DNA of 64,000 bases. Origin: Acinetobacter gerneri DSM 14967 = CIP 107464 = MTCC 9824 (GTDB lineage: Bacteria > Pseudomonadota > Gammaproteobacteria > Pseudomonadales > Moraxellaceae). The stretch lies in assembly GCF_000368565.1 (NCBI RefSeq), contig NZ_KB849544.1, positions 566,787 through 630,786 on the forward strand, given 5' to 3'. The position numbers and the translations under genes were made by a program. Shown here one piece after another: positions 54,940 to 64,000 of the stretch (position 1 is its first letter; every line of letters begins with the position of its first letter). The notes beneath the pieces are model-generated. The model ran no database searches. It was not told the DNA's origin and worked only from the letters and a program-made list of their open reading frames with translations.

Positions 54940-55950
54940 TTATAACGATACTGCTTCAATTAAACCTTTTTCTTGCAACTGACCTTGCATTGACAATGCA
55001 AGTACTGCCATTCGAACAGCAATACCATTGGTCACTTGATGCAAAATCACCGATTGCGGTCCATCAGCAATACTTGATGCGATTTCCACACCACGGTTCA
55101 TTGGCCCTGGATGCATCACGATACAGTTTGGTTTTGCAAGAGCTAAGCGGCGCTCATCCAAACCATACATTTTGTAAAATTCAAGCTGTGAAGAAAGTGC
55201 TGGAGATTCGATACGTTCATTTTGGATACGTAAAGCAATAATCACATCACAGTCAGCGACGCCATCGTCCATTTTATTGAACATACGCACGCCATAATCA
55301 TCAAAGCCCACTGGCAATAATGTATTTGGTCCAATCAAACGAATATCTTTACAGCCCAGCGTTTGCAATGCTGCAACATCTGAACGTGCTACACGTGAAT
55401 GCTTAATATCACCAATAATGGCAACACTTAACTCTTCAAATGGTTTTTTGGTTTCACGACGAATCGTCAACATGTCAAGCATAGCTTGCGTTGGATGCGC
55501 ATGACGACCGTCACCCGCATTGATAATCGCAACATGTGGACAAACTGTTTGCGCTATAAAATGCGCAGCCCCAGAAGATGAATGTCGCACGACAAAAATA
55601 TCAGCTGCCATCGCTTCGAGATTCCAAAGCGTATCACGCAGCGTTTCCCCTTTTGATGTGCTTGAACGTGCAATATCAATATTTAAAACATTGGCAGAAA
55701 GACGTTTTGCCGCAGCCTCAAAAGTTGTACGTGTACGAGTAGAATTTTCAAAAAATAGATTCATCACCGTGCGACCTTCTAATAGGTTATTGGTCACAAG
55801 CTGGTTTTGATCATTGATAAAAGAATGGGCTGTATCTAATATTTTGGTCAGCGTTTCTTTGGAAAGACCTTCGATGGTAATGAAATGTTTAAGATGACCA
55901 TCTTGGTTGAGTTGAATCTGGCTCGGAGTATGCAATGCCGCCAAGTGCAT
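54940..55950 (-). CDS. pyrB: Aspartate carbamoyltransferase catalytic subunit
   Basis: PyrB condenses carbamoyl phosphate and aspartate in pyrimidine synthesis. It has 336 residues. The carbamoyl-phosphate loop [19 protein letters not shown] is intact, [14 protein letters not shown] and [18 protein letters not shown] lie in the active site, and [13 protein letters not shown] ends the aspartate domain. It is 11 bp upstream of the inactive pyrC'. No pyrI regulatory gene is present, consistent with the class A dodecameric enzyme. Confidence 0.97.
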   Translation of the reverse strand: MHLAALHTPSQIQLNQDGHLKHFITIEGLSKETLTKILDTAHSFINDQNQLVTNNLLEGRTVMNLFFENSTRTRTTFEAAAKRLSANVLNIDIARSSTSKGETLRDTLWNLEAMAADIFVVRHSSSGAAHFIAQTVCPHVAIINAGDGRHAHPTQAMLDMLTIRRETKKPFEELSVAIIGDIKHSRVARSDVAALQTLGCKDIRLIGPNTLLPVGFDDYGVRMFNKMDDGVADCDVIIALRIQNERIESPALSSQLEFYKMYGLDERRLALAKPNCIVMHPGPMNRGVEIASSIADGPQSVILHQVTNGIAVRMAVLALSMQGQLQEKGLIEAVSL

Positions 55951-56205
55951 GAGAGATTCCCTATACGTTAAGTTAACGTATTATACAGATATTTATATCT
56001 ATTTGGCAGTTGAAGTTTTGGGCAGTTGAAAGAAATTTATTTCACCTTGTTTAAAATTTAAAATAATAAATTATATTTCAAACAGTTAAACTCAATAATT
56101 TTCCATAAGCTTTATAAATGAGAATAGACCACGGTCAGGACAGCACATTTTTTAAATGCAATCTAAATCATTTTATTTGCCAAAATAGTCAATGTTTCAA
56201 ACATT

Positions 56206-56811
56206 TTAGGGATGAAAATATCCCCAACACATCTGCAAAGAAATCATGATTAGCACTATTCCCATCAACATATTGAAAATATGCGCACGATTACCTTGAT
56301 TTAAAAATACAGCAAGCTTCTCGCCAACAATTCCCCAGACCATCAAAGATAAATAACACACCACAAAATAAATCAGCACGAACAATAGTAAAATATAAGC
56401 GCTATGTTCACTCGAAAAAATAGCCGTACCTGCAACCGCAGCAATCCATGCCTTTGGATTGAGCCACTGTAAAAGTGCGCCTTGCATAAAAGTGGGAATT
56501 TGCGCATTGTCTTTAACGGAAATCTTCTCTGCTTTGGCTCGAAAAATATTCCATCCGATCCAAACCAAAAGTAAAGTTCCTAAAACTGTAAAAATGTCCA
56601 ATAAAATTGGATATATCACGATAATTTGATACAAGCCAAAACAAACCGCTGCCAAAAGTAAAGTAAAACCAATAGTCGCTCCAGATATAAAAGCAAATGT
56701 CCGTTTGAAGCCATAATTCATACTGCTAGACAAAATTGCGATATTGACAGGTCCCGGAGAAATGGACATCGACAATGAAAATGTAAACATGGATATCAGT
56801 AGTGCAAGCAT
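56206..56811 (-). CDS. LysE-family amino acid exporter
   Basis: This 201-residue inner-membrane protein has six hydrophobic segments. SISPGPVNIAILSSSMNYG near the start is the LysE/RhtB signature, and LLQWLNPKAWIAAVAG is the conserved middle. Members export amino acids or homoserine lactones; the specific substrate is unknown. It is monocistronic, with a gene-free stretch of about 255 bp downstream and 184 bp shared with rlmKL upstream. Confidence 0.9.
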   Translation of the reverse strand: MLALLISMFTFSLSMSISPGPVNIAILSSSMNYGFKRTFAFISGATIGFTLLLAAVCFGLYQIIVIYPILLDIFTVLGTLLLVWIGWNIFRAKAEKISVKDNAQIPTFMQGALLQWLNPKAWIAAVAGTAIFSSEHSAYILLLFVLIYFVVCYLSLMVWGIVGEKLAVFLNQGNRAHIFNMLMGIVLIMISLQMCWGYFHP

Positions 56812-56995
56812 TTTTATTTTCTAGTTGATCTAATCCTTGCCATTTAGATTAGGTAAATAAAATATATTTCAAGTTTTATTTTCCACATATTTTAAAAGAA
56901 TCCATTAAAAATTTGCTTCATTGCACTCTGACGCCTCTTTTTGCCATAAAAATAAGTTAAAATACGCGTTTGCTTTATTGCCTTTGGAAATTTGC

Positions 56996-59200
56996 ATGTC
57001 TTCATCACCACGTCTTTCTACATATTGGGTCACCTGTGCAGATGGGCTTGAAACCTTATTAAGCGAAGAAATTGAAGCTTTAGGGATACAAAATATTGAA
57101 CGTTTCCCGGGTCGCTTAGTATTCAAAGGCACTTTGGAAAATGCTTATCGCATCTGTATGTGGTCACGTTTAGCATCGCGCGTGTTATTACCGATTCATA
57201 CCTATGAACTTGAACATAGCCATGATGCACGTGATGTTGCTGAAGAATTATATGAAGGTGCGATCAGTTTCGATTGGTCATTAATTTTTGCACCACAAAG
57301 TACTTTTGCCATCCGCTTACATGCGGAGCGTGAAATCAAGGTCAATACCCAATTTGCGACTTTACGTGCCAAAGATGGTGTCGTTGATTCATTTATGGAA
57401 GCTGTAGGTCGTCGTCCAAGTATCGACACCAAGCAACCTGAAATTACCCTCTATGTGTTGGCTGGTAAAACAGCACATACTTTCTGCCTCGATTTATCAG
57501 GTGATTCATTACATAAACGTGGCTATCGCCGCTTTATGACTGATGCGCCAATTAAAGAAAACTTAGCAGCGGCAATCTTACAAAAAGCAAAACTCAAAGA
57601 ACGCAATCCAGACATCATTCTTGATCCTATGTGTGGTTCGGGTACATTTATTATTGAGTCATTATTGATTTTGACTGATCGTGCACCCGGCTTAGTTCGT
57701 CGTTTTGGTTTTAATGGTTGGAATGGTCACGACCACGATTTATGGATGTCGATTAAGGCAGAAGCTGCTGATCGTCATCAAAAAGCCATGAGTGAGCCTT
57801 TACCGCAGTTCTATGCCTTTGATGCTGACTGGGAAGCGGTAAAAGCCACTAAACAAAATATCATTGCCGCAGGTTTCGAATCGCTACTCGATCAAATCCA
57901 AATCGAAGAACGTACACTTGCAGATTGGCCAGATTTTAAAACTGAAGGCAAAAAATCGCTTGTTGTAACCAACCCTCCTTATGGTGAACGTTTAGGTGAT
58001 AAAGCATCAAACAAAGCATTGTATTTAGGTTTATCTGCGCTTTTACAAAAGAATTTCCCTAAACAATATGCTGCGGTGATTGCATCTCAAATCGAGCAAG
58101 CAGACGTATTGGCTTTAAATGATCCACAAACTTTACGTTTGATGAATGGTAAATTGCCTATTTATATCCGTTTAGGTGAAATCAAACCTGCAACGGTTTC
58201 AAAACCATTTTTAGATACATGGCAGCCACAGCAATTTGAAGCTATCGAAGGTGCTGAAGACTTTGCCAATCGTTTGCAAAAAAATATGCAAACTTTCAAA
58301 AAATGGGCAGTCAAAGATAACGTATATTGCTTACGTTTATATGATGCAGATTTACCTGATTTTAATGTTGCTGTCGATTTGTATGGTGATCGTTTGCATG
58401 TTCAAGAATATGCACCACCGAAAAAAATTGATCCTGAAAAAGCCAAAAAACGTTTCAATCTGGCTTTAGCTGCGATTCGTGCTGTGACTGGTTTAAGTCG
58501 AGATGCTATTTTCATCAAAACACGTGCTCGCCAAGAAGGTAAAACGCAGTATATGAAGCAAAGTACAGCTTCTAAACGTTTTATCGTTCAAGAAGGCAAA
58601 GCAAAAATCTTGGTCAATTTGACAGATTATCTCGATACAGGTTTATTCCTTGATCACCGTCAAATGCGTTTGCGTATTGCCAATGAAGCTAAAGGTAAAC
58701 ATTTCCTCAATCTTTACAGCTATACCTCTACAGCAAGCTTACACGCTGCTTTAGGTGGTGCTGCAAGCACGACCAGTGTCGATTTATCCAATACTTATTT
58801 GAACTGGTCCAAAGAAAACTTTGTACTCAATGGCTTAACTGTAGATCATGTCGATGAACAGCATCAGTTTTTTGCCAGCGATTGTTTTGAATGGCTAAAA
58901 GAAGGTCATGAGCAATATGATCTGATCTTTATCGATCCACCGACATTCTCAAATTCTAAAAAATTCTACGGGACTTTTGACGTACAACGTGACCATATTT
59001 CCTTGCTAAAACGTGCCATGAACCGCTTAGCAACTGATGGTACTTTATACTTTTCAAATAACTATCGTGGCTTTGAGATGGACGAAGAAATTGAAGCAAC
59101 ATTTGATGTTGAAGAAATTTCAAATGAAACTGTCGGTCCAGACTTTAAACGTAATTCAAAAATTCACCGCGCTTGGAAAATTAAACATTTTCCAGTCTAA
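56996..59200 (+). CDS. rlmKL: Bifunctional 23S rRNA methyltransferase RlmKL
   Basis: This fusion enzyme forms m2G2445 (RlmL part) and m7G2069 (RlmK part) in 23S rRNA. It has 734 residues from the ATG at 56996, which has GGAAATT upstream; an earlier start adds 25 unrelated residues. The N-terminal THUMP domain is followed by ILDPMCGSGTFIIESLL and VVTNPPYGERLGD (RlmL), then LNLYSYTSTASLHAALGGA and LIFIDPPTFSNSKKFYG (RlmK). It is complete with its own terminator. Confidence 0.95.
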   Translation: MSSSPRLSTYWVTCADGLETLLSEEIEALGIQNIERFPGRLVFKGTLENAYRICMWSRLASRVLLPIHTYELEHSHDARDVAEELYEGAISFDWSLIFAPQSTFAIRLHAEREIKVNTQFATLRAKDGVVDSFMEAVGRRPSIDTKQPEITLYVLAGKTAHTFCLDLSGDSLHKRGYRRFMTDAPIKENLAAAILQKAKLKERNPDIILDPMCGSGTFIIESLLILTDRAPGLVRRFGFNGWNGHDHDLWMSIKAEAADRHQKAMSEPLPQFYAFDADWEAVKATKQNIIAAGFESLLDQIQIEERTLADWPDFKTEGKKSLVVTNPPYGERLGDKASNKALYLGLSALLQKNFPKQYAAVIASQIEQADVLALNDPQTLRLMNGKLPIYIRLGEIKPATVSKPFLDTWQPQQFEAIEGAEDFANRLQKNMQTFKKWAVKDNVYCLRLYDADLPDFNVAVDLYGDRLHVQEYAPPKKIDPEKAKKRFNLALAAIRAVTGLSRDAIFIKTRARQEGKTQYMKQSTASKRFIVQEGKAKILVNLTDYLDTGLFLDHRQMRLRIANEAKGKHFLNLYSYTSTASLHAALGGAASTTSVDLSNTYLNWSKENFVLNGLTVDHVDEQHQFFASDCFEWLKEGHEQYDLIFIDPPTFSNSKKFYGTFDVQRDHISLLKRAMNRLATDGTLYFSNNYRGFEMDEEIEATFDVEEISNETVGPDFKRNSKIHRAWKIKHFPV

Positions 59201-59226
59201 TTGATTGGGCGATTTTGTTTGAAAAT

Positions 59227-59256
59227 AAAAAGGAGTTCCATTGGAGCTCCTTTTTT
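59227..59256 (+). terminator. Terminator of rlmKL
   Basis: AAAAAGGAG / CTCCTTTTT with an inner TCCA / TGGA form a stem 27 bp after the rlmKL stop. It faces the convergent arsH gene. Confidence 0.82.
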
Positions 59257-59283
59257 ATGACATAAGCAAAACTTAAACCGTCA

Positions 59284-59988
59284 TCAAATACTACTTTGAT
59301 TGACCCTTTTTGAAAGCTCTTCAGCACTTTCTACTCTTTCTGAGTAACGGTCTGTCAAAAAATCAGACTGACCTCTAGTCAATAGTGTAAATTTATACAG
59401 CTCTTCCATCACATCTACAATACGATTGTAGTATGCGGATGGCTTCATTCTGTCATTTTCATCAAATTCTAAAAATGCTTTTGCAATTGATGATTGATTG
59501 GGAATGGTCAGCATCCGCATCCATCGCCCTAATATACGCATTTGATTAACTGTATTGAAGGATTGTGAGCCTCCGCATACCTGCATCAAGGCTAATGTTT
59601 TCCCTTGAGTAGCCCGAATTGCTCCAGCAGCTAGAGGTATCCAGTCAATTTGTGCTTTGAAAATAGAACTCATCGAACCATGACGCTCTGGAGAACACCA
59701 TACCATTCCTTCTGACCACGCCAACAATTCATGTAACTCTTTAACTTTAGGATGAGATAACGCTTGATCATCAGGTAAGGGCAAATCTTTGGGATGAAAA
59801 ATACGAACCTCGGCACCAAAATATTGTAAAATTCTGCCCGCTTCTTGAACAGCCAACCGACTAAATGAGCGTTCTCGAGTAGATCCATACAAAAGTAAAA
59901 TACGAGGAGCGTGTTCAACTGGTTTTGCCTGAACCTTTTCAAAACTAGGTCGATCCAAAAGATCCAATTTGATGTTGGCTAGATCCAT
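59284..59988 (-). CDS. arsH: ArsH NADPH-dependent flavoprotein
   Basis: This 234-residue flavodoxin-like protein has [20 protein letters not shown] as the FMN phosphate loop. [20 protein letters not shown] and [18 protein letters not shown] are both typical of ArsH. ArsH oxidises trivalent organoarsenicals to less toxic pentavalent forms and reduces other substrates with NADPH. It lies 7 bp after acr3 in the arsR-acr3-arsH operon. Confidence 0.93.
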   Translation of the reverse strand: MDLANIKLDLLDRPSFEKVQAKPVEHAPRILLLYGSTRERSFSRLAVQEAGRILQYFGAEVRIFHPKDLPLPDDQALSHPKVKELHELLAWSEGMVWCSPERHGSMSSIFKAQIDWIPLAAGAIRATQGKTLALMQVCGGSQSFNTVNQMRILGRWMRMLTIPNQSSIAKAFLEFDENDRMKPSAYYNRIVDVMEELYKFTLLTRGQSDFLTDRYSERVESAEELSKRVNQSSI

Positions 59989-59995
59989 TTGATAT

Positions 59996-61033
59996 TTATA
60001 CCTCTTTTTTAAAATATTTATTTTTTAGCCACAATGATACGCTTACCAAACTGATCAATACAGGAACTTCAACCAATGGTCCTATCACTGTAGTAAAAGC
60101 TACAGGTGAAGCCAATCCAAACGTTGCGATGGCAACTGCAAGTGCCAATTCAAAATTATTGCCAGCTGCTGTAAATGAAATAGCGGTCGTTTTAGCATAG
60201 TTATTACCCATCCATTTGCTCATGAAAAAGCTAATGAAGAACATCACAACAAAATAAATCATCAGAGGAATGGCAATGATAAGGACATCTAATGGCAGAC
60301 GAATAACATCAGCACCTTTAAGGCTAAACATCGCCACAATGGTAAATAACAATGCAATCAAACTGATCGGACTAATCTTTGCAATAAACACAGACTGATA
60401 CCATTGCAATCCCTTAGCTTTAACCAAGATCTTTCGGCTCAAAAATCCCAATAGAAATGGAATACCTAAATAGATCAAGACAGCATGTGTAATTGTCCAA
60501 AAACCAACCTGTATCACTTGCGCTTGCATACCAAAATAAGGAGGTAAAACAGTGAGGAAAAACCAAGCATAGGTGCTAAAAAATAAAATTTGGAAAATAC
60601 TATTAAACGCAACTAAAGCTGCGACATATTGATTATCACCACACGCCAAGCCATTCCATACCAACACCATTGCGATACAACGTGCTAATCCAATCAGAAT
60701 TAGACCCGTCATATATTCAGGATAAGAATGTAAAAAAATCAATGCCAATGCAAACATCAAGCAAGGTGCAATCAACCAATTCTGCACCAAAGAAAGCATT
60801 AAGGTGCGCTTGTCTTTAAAAACGTCTGTTAAATTTGCATAATCCACTTTGGCTAGCGGTGGATACATCATCAAAATAAGCCCGATCGCAATTGGAATAT
60901 TGACAGAATCAATGCTTAGAGTATTTAAACTTTCAGAGACTTGTGGAAACAGCACACCTATTGCAACACCCAAAGCCATTGCCATAAAAATCCATAGCGT
61001 GAGATTTCGGTCTAAAAAAGAAAGTTTTGCCAT
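59996..61033 (-). CDS. acr3: Arsenite efflux transporter, ACR3 family
   Basis: This 345-residue inner-membrane protein has ten hydrophobic segments. [21 protein letters not shown] contains the conserved cysteine essential in ACR3 carriers. [20 protein letters not shown] is the diagnostic C-terminal motif. It exports arsenite using the proton gradient and is unrelated to E. coli ArsB. ATG at 61033 is preferred over the adjacent GTG. It is between arsR (44 bp) and arsH. Confidence 0.94.
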   Translation of the reverse strand: MAKLSFLDRNLTLWIFMAMALGVAIGVLFPQVSESLNTLSIDSVNIPIAIGLILMMYPPLAKVDYANLTDVFKDKRTLMLSLVQNWLIAPCLMFALALIFLHSYPEYMTGLILIGLARCIAMVLVWNGLACGDNQYVAALVAFNSIFQILFFSTYAWFFLTVLPPYFGMQAQVIQVGFWTITHAVLIYLGIPFLLGFLSRKILVKAKGLQWYQSVFIAKISPISLIALLFTIVAMFSLKGADVIRLPLDVLIIAIPLMIYFVVMFFISFFMSKWMGNNYAKTTAISFTAAGNNFELALAVAIATFGLASPVAFTTVIGPLVEVPVLISLVSVSLWLKNKYFKKEV

Positions 61034-61077
61034 CACTCGATATTCACTTATTTTTTAAAAGATTAATTTTAAAATAC

Positions 61078-61398
61078 CTATTCACATGAAATAGGGATCA
61101 TGCAAGATTTACCTGATTGGTTTTCTAAGATGCTTTCTTGCTGAATAATATTTAACACAGACTTTGCCCACGCTGGTAAATCTGGATTTAAACGGTAATA
61201 CACCCATTGCCCTTGTCTTTGATCAAGTAAAATAGAAAGGTTTCTCAACAAGGCCAAATGCCTAGAAATCTTGGGCTGGCTCAATTCAAGAAAAGATGAA
61301 AATTCACAGACACACACATTCTGTTTCAACATCACCAATTTTAAGATATCCAAACGCGTCGGATCTGAAAGGCATTTAAAAAAATCGGTTTGATCCAT
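61078..61398 (-). CDS. arsR: ArsR-family arsenic-responsive repressor
   Basis: This is a 106-residue winged-helix repressor. KCLSDPTRLDILKLVML is the start of the domain. NVCVCEFSSFLELSQPKISRHL contains the metalloid-binding cysteines (CVC) beside the recognition helix. An additional cysteine lies at SCMIPISCE. I start it at 61398 (MDQTDFF); the 19 upstream residues read like intergenic sequence. It represses its own operon and probably arsC across the shared promoter. Confidence 0.92.
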   Translation of the reverse strand: MDQTDFFKCLSDPTRLDILKLVMLKQNVCVCEFSSFLELSQPKISRHLALLRNLSILLDQRQGQWVYYRLNPDLPAWAKSVLNIIQQESILENQSGKSCMIPISCE

Positions 61399-61424
61399 TT
61401 TCACGACTCTTACATAAACTATTG

Positions 61425-61447
61425 CGAATATACGCATATCCATATAT
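61425..61447. promoter_or_regulatory. Candidate ArsR operator
   Basis: An imperfect dyad centred on ATATACGCATAT (61428-61439) with flanking AT repeats lies 27 bp upstream of the arsR start and about 40 bp upstream of arsC. Its position between divergent ars genes suggests one operator for both. Confidence 0.5.
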
Positions 61448-61480
61448 AAATGCAATCTTGCTTTTCTCGGTTATTAGATC

Positions 61481-61909
61481 ATGGCAGTAAATATAAAGAT
61501 TTATCACAATCCAGCATGCGCAACATCAAGAAATACTTTGGCATTGATCCGAAATACAGGCCATGAGCCAGAGATCATTGAATATTTAAATACCCCACCA
61601 AATAAGAGAGAACTCATTGATCTTATTCAAAGTTCCGGCTTGAGTATAAAAGAAGCTTTACGTAAAAATGTTGAACCCTACACTCTGCTTGAACTCGACA
61701 AAATCCCGTACAATGATGATCAAATCATTGAATTTATGCTTAAATATCCAATTTTGATCAATCGCCCCTTCGTCAAAACAGAACTAGGCACTCGATTATG
61801 CAGACCGTCGGAAATTGTTTTAGATATATTATCTCAGCCTCAACTTCAGGCATTTGCCAAAGAAGATGGTGAAGTCATCATCAATGAACATCTACAACGA
61901 GTTAAATAA
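61481..61909 (+). CDS. arsC: Arsenate reductase, glutaredoxin-coupled (ArsC)
   Basis: This 142-residue enzyme reduces arsenate to arsenite using glutathione and glutaredoxin. IYHNPACATSRNTLALIRN gives catalytic Cys at position 13 with nearby Arg. LRKNVEPYTLLEL and NRPFVKTELGTRLCRPSE supply the other conserved arginines, as in the plasmid R773 enzyme. It is divergent from arsR, so one promoter region serves reduction and export. Confidence 0.96.
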   Translation: MAVNIKIYHNPACATSRNTLALIRNTGHEPEIIEYLNTPPNKRELIDLIQSSGLSIKEALRKNVEPYTLLELDKIPYNDDQIIEFMLKYPILINRPFVKTELGTRLCRPSEIVLDILSQPQLQAFAKEDGEVIINEHLQRVK

Positions 61910-61955
61910 CAAGACTCACCAAGACTCTTACAATCTGAGCAATATCGCTATACAG

Positions 61956-61989
61956 CTAAGCATCATTAAATTGACTTAATGATGCTTAG
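61956..61989. terminator. Convergent hairpin after arsC
   Basis: CTAAGCATCATTAA / TTAATGATGCTTAG is a perfect 14-bp stem with a 6-base loop between arsC and the convergent hypothetical gene. It has no long T run, so it may be a blocking hairpin rather than a classic terminator. Confidence 0.6.
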
Positions 61990-62000
61990 AAAATTATAAA

Positions 62001-62468
62001 TTAACGAGCTACAGGCACTGAACTATCTTTAGGATTCACATAAATAGTCACATGATCTGCAGTTTCGATTCTGACATTATTATTTTGCGCACTGCGTCCT
62101 ACAATATAGTAACGAACCTTTTGTGGTGAATAATCCTTACTCGTATCCGAAACAGGAGTCAAATCGATGGTCTTCTTTTGCACCTGTGATACAGATAGTA
62201 CCCCTGCATCCAAGTTAGCCTTTTGAGCTTTCGCTGCTCTATCTTTGGCAATACGATCATGGCTAGCATATTGATTATCTTGGGAAAGTTGGACATCTTC
62301 TTGCACTGCTGAAATCACAATTGGTGTCAATCTGGCAAGGTGATCTGTCTGATCTGCTAGCGCATCATCATCCAGCGCTTTTGCTGCATACGCACTGCCC
62401 AATACGAAATTTGAAAATAGTAGAAATGACGTAAATTTGATCAAAGTTAAATTAAATTTATGCTCCAT
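62001..62468 (-). CDS. Secreted hypothetical protein
   Basis: This 155-residue protein has a signal peptide (MEHKFNLTLIKFTSF... ending GSAYA, about 1-28). The mature part has an Asp/Ala-rich stretch, a Lys/Ala-rich helix (RIAKDRAAKAQKANLD) and a beta-rich tail (KVRYYIVGRSAQNNNVRIET). No family is recognised. ATG at 62468 has GGGAAGA upstream; the frame also has a TTG 6 bases earlier. It is unrelated in sequence to the ars genes. Confidence 0.72.
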   Translation of the reverse strand: MEHKFNLTLIKFTSFLLFSNFVLGSAYAAKALDDDALADQTDHLARLTPIVISAVQEDVQLSQDNQYASHDRIAKDRAAKAQKANLDAGVLSVSQVQKKTIDLTPVSDTSKDYSPQKVRYYIVGRSAQNNNVRIETADHVTIYVNPKDSSVPVAR

Positions 62469-62618
62469 TTTCAACGTCTTCCCTTTTTATTATTACTCAC
62501 AAAAAATTAACAATTATTTTCACTATGTGCAATATCTATACATATTTTCCCGATAAGAGGTTAAATTCTATTTATATATTTAACAATCCACCTACGCTAA
62601 ACAATTTAGCTCAAGCAT

Positions 62619-62648
62619 AAAAAAACCTAGCCGAAGCTAGGTTTTTTT
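62619..62648 (-). terminator. Terminator of clpB
   Basis: A run of A then CCTAGC / GCTAGG around CGAA and a T run form a strong symmetrical stem 12 bp after the clpB stop. Confidence 0.9.
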
Positions 62649-62659
62649 TACATGAAATA

Positions 62660-64000
62660 TTAACTTAATTTCACTTTTTCAAAATCAAGATGACCATCTT
62701 GTGCTGTGATCAAAATTTTATCGCCAGGTATAAAATCACCTGCGAGAAGTTTTTGAGCCAATGGATTTTCCACTTGTTGTTGGATCGCACGTTTCAATGG
62801 ACGCGCACCATATACAGGGTCAAATCCAGCATCAATCAAGATATCAAATGCAGCATCATCAATGCTTAAGCCAACTTCACGTTCATTCAAACGAGCACGT
62901 AAGCGATCCAATTGAATGTCTGCAATGCCACGAATTTGTGATTTTTTAAGTGAATGGAAGACCACTAACTCATCAATACGGTTAATAAATTCTGGGCGGA
63001 AATGTTGTGAAACAGCATTCATCACCACAGAACGGACATCATCATCACTTGCACCATCACCCAACTCACGAACATCACTTGAACCCAAGTTCGAAGTCAT
63101 GACGATCACTGTGTTTTTAAAATCAATGGTACGACCTTGCGAATCAGTCAATCGACCATCGTCAAGCACTTGTAGCAAGATATTAAAGACATCTGGATGT
63201 GCTTTTTCCACTTCGTCAAATAACACCACACTATATGGTTTACGACGTACAGCTTCGGTCAACACACCGCCTTCTTCATAACCAACATAACCCGGAGGCG
63301 CACCCACTAGGCGACTCACAGAGTGTTTTTCCATAAATTCAGACATATCAATACGAATCATATGGTCATCACTATCAAACATAAAGTTTGCGAGTGCTTT
63401 AGTTAACTCTGTTTTACCAACACCCGTAGGACCTAAGAACAAGAACGAAGCACTTGGGCGGTTCGGGTCTGAAAGTCCCGCACGTGAACGACGGATCGCA
63501 TTGGATACTGCAACCACAGCTTCATCTTGGCCAACAACACGATTGTGTAAAAACTCTTCCATATGTAAAAGTTTTTCACGCTCACCTTGCAGCATTTTTG
63601 AAACTGGAATACCTGTCGCAGCACTCACGACTTCAGCGATTTCATTTTCAGTCACTTTGGTACGAATCAATTTTGGTTCTTCGTTAACTTCAGCTACTTC
63701 TTCAGCTTCAAGACGTTTTTGCAACTCAGGAATAACGCCATATTGCAAACGACTCGCTTCTGCCAAATCACCTTCACGCTGTGCTTTTTCAAAGGCTGTA
63801 CGTGCTTTATCAAGTTCAACTTGGGCTTGATTTGTACCCTCAACCAAGGTTTTTTCGGCACGCCATACTTCTTCGAGGTCGTTATATTCTTTTTGAACTT
63901 CTGCAATTTGTTTTTCTAAATGCTCAACTTCAGCCTTAGATACAGAATCAGCATCTTTTTTTACTGCTTCCAATTGCATTTTCAATTGAATCAAACGACG
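62660..64000 (-). CDS. clpB: Chaperone ClpB, C-terminal part (5' end outside window)
   Basis: ClpB is a hexameric AAA+ disaggregase that works with DnaK to rescue aggregated proteins. The window holds the last 446 residues or so. These are the end of the coiled middle domain ([20 protein letters not shown]), the second AAA+ domain with Walker [20 protein letters not shown] and Walker [16 protein letters not shown], sensor [12 protein letters not shown], arginine finger region [11 protein letters not shown], and [10 protein letters not shown]. The frame is open to the last base, so the gene continues beyond 64000. Confidence 0.97.
   Translation of the reverse strand, partial: RRLIQLKMQLEAVKKDADSVSKAEVEHLEKQIAEVQKEYNDLEEVWRAEKTLVEGTNQAQVELDKARTAFEKAQREGDLAEASRLQYGVIPELQKRLEAEEVAEVNEEPKLIRTKVTENEIAEVVSAATGIPVSKMLQGEREKLLHMEEFLHNRVVGQDEAVVAVSNAIRRSRAGLSDPNRPSASFLFLGPTGVGKTELTKALANFMFDSDDHMIRIDMSEFMEKHSVSRLVGAPPGYVGYEEGGVLTEAVRRKPYSVVLFDEVEKAHPDVFNILLQVLDDGRLTDSQGRTIDFKNTVIVMTSNLGSSDVRELGDGASDDDVRSVVMNAVSQHFRPEFINRIDELVVFHSLKKSQIRGIADIQLDRLRARLNEREVGLSIDDAAFDILIDAGFDPVYGARPLKRAIQQQVENPLAQKLLAGDFIPGDKILITAQDGHLDFEKVKLS

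Noticed and set aside
59996..61033. Naming the arsenite pump arsB
   Set aside because: Its motifs are those of ACR3, which is not homologous to ArsB, although some annotations use the same symbol.

Overview
The window reads as a chromosomal segment of an Acinetobacter-like gammaproteobacterium. It is AT-rich. It carries the split type II secretion pair gspL-gspM, an acoR/exaC-type aldehyde dehydrogenase locus, a pyrB plus inactive-pyrC pair, and 28-bp/32-bp CRISPR arrays of type I-F geometry. The genus call is inferred from gene content and protein style; no search was run.

Layout. 1-11 kb: two short CRISPR arrays about 10.5 kb apart without any cas gene between or beside them. They enclose an aldehyde dehydrogenase with its regulator, a DsbA-like isomerase, a divergent SDR/TetR pair, a gamma-glutamyltransferase, an amidotransferase and a lipoprotein gene split by an IS30-family element. 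11-19.5 kb: an accessory zone with YceI, OsmC, a DMT transporter behind the remains of a lost gene, a lipoprotein gene between two oppositely oriented XerC/XerD (dif-like) sites, a proteasome-fold Ntn-hydrolase candidate, and a type VI secretion island. The island holds a VgrG C-terminal remnant, a VRR-NUC nuclease effector and a DUF3396-type immunity gene. The effector is split at a run of seven A. The immunity gene is split by an exact 80-bp tandem duplication.

19.6-48.8 kb is mostly core: tRNA-Trp and tRNA-Leu, a kinase overlapping a patatin phospholipase, an AAA ATPase, tsaD, rpsU, a YqeY protein, a BepA-like protease, a 2-hydroxyacid dehydrogenase coupled to a HolD-like gene, an M48 homologue that has lost zinc ligands, purF-cvpA-pyrD, gspLM, sixA, gpsA, a DEAD-box helicase, a cold-shock gene, tusA-like, rpoH, thiSG, two tandem secreted paralogues, a GST, a degenerate response regulator and trmB. 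48.8-53.6 kb is rich in repeats: a 310-bp MITE-like element and two inverted copies of a 240-300 bp repeat around an LprI-like lipoprotein and an OmpA-family protein. 53.7-64 kb: pyrC'-pyrB, a LysE exporter, rlmKL, a divergent arsenic cluster (arsR-acr3-arsH against arsC), a secreted hypothetical and the 3' end of clpB.

The spots most worth checking are the doubly broken effector/immunity pair, the dif-like site pair, the Ntn-hydrolase candidate, and the two cas-less arrays, which share a leader but have switched three bases of the repeat.
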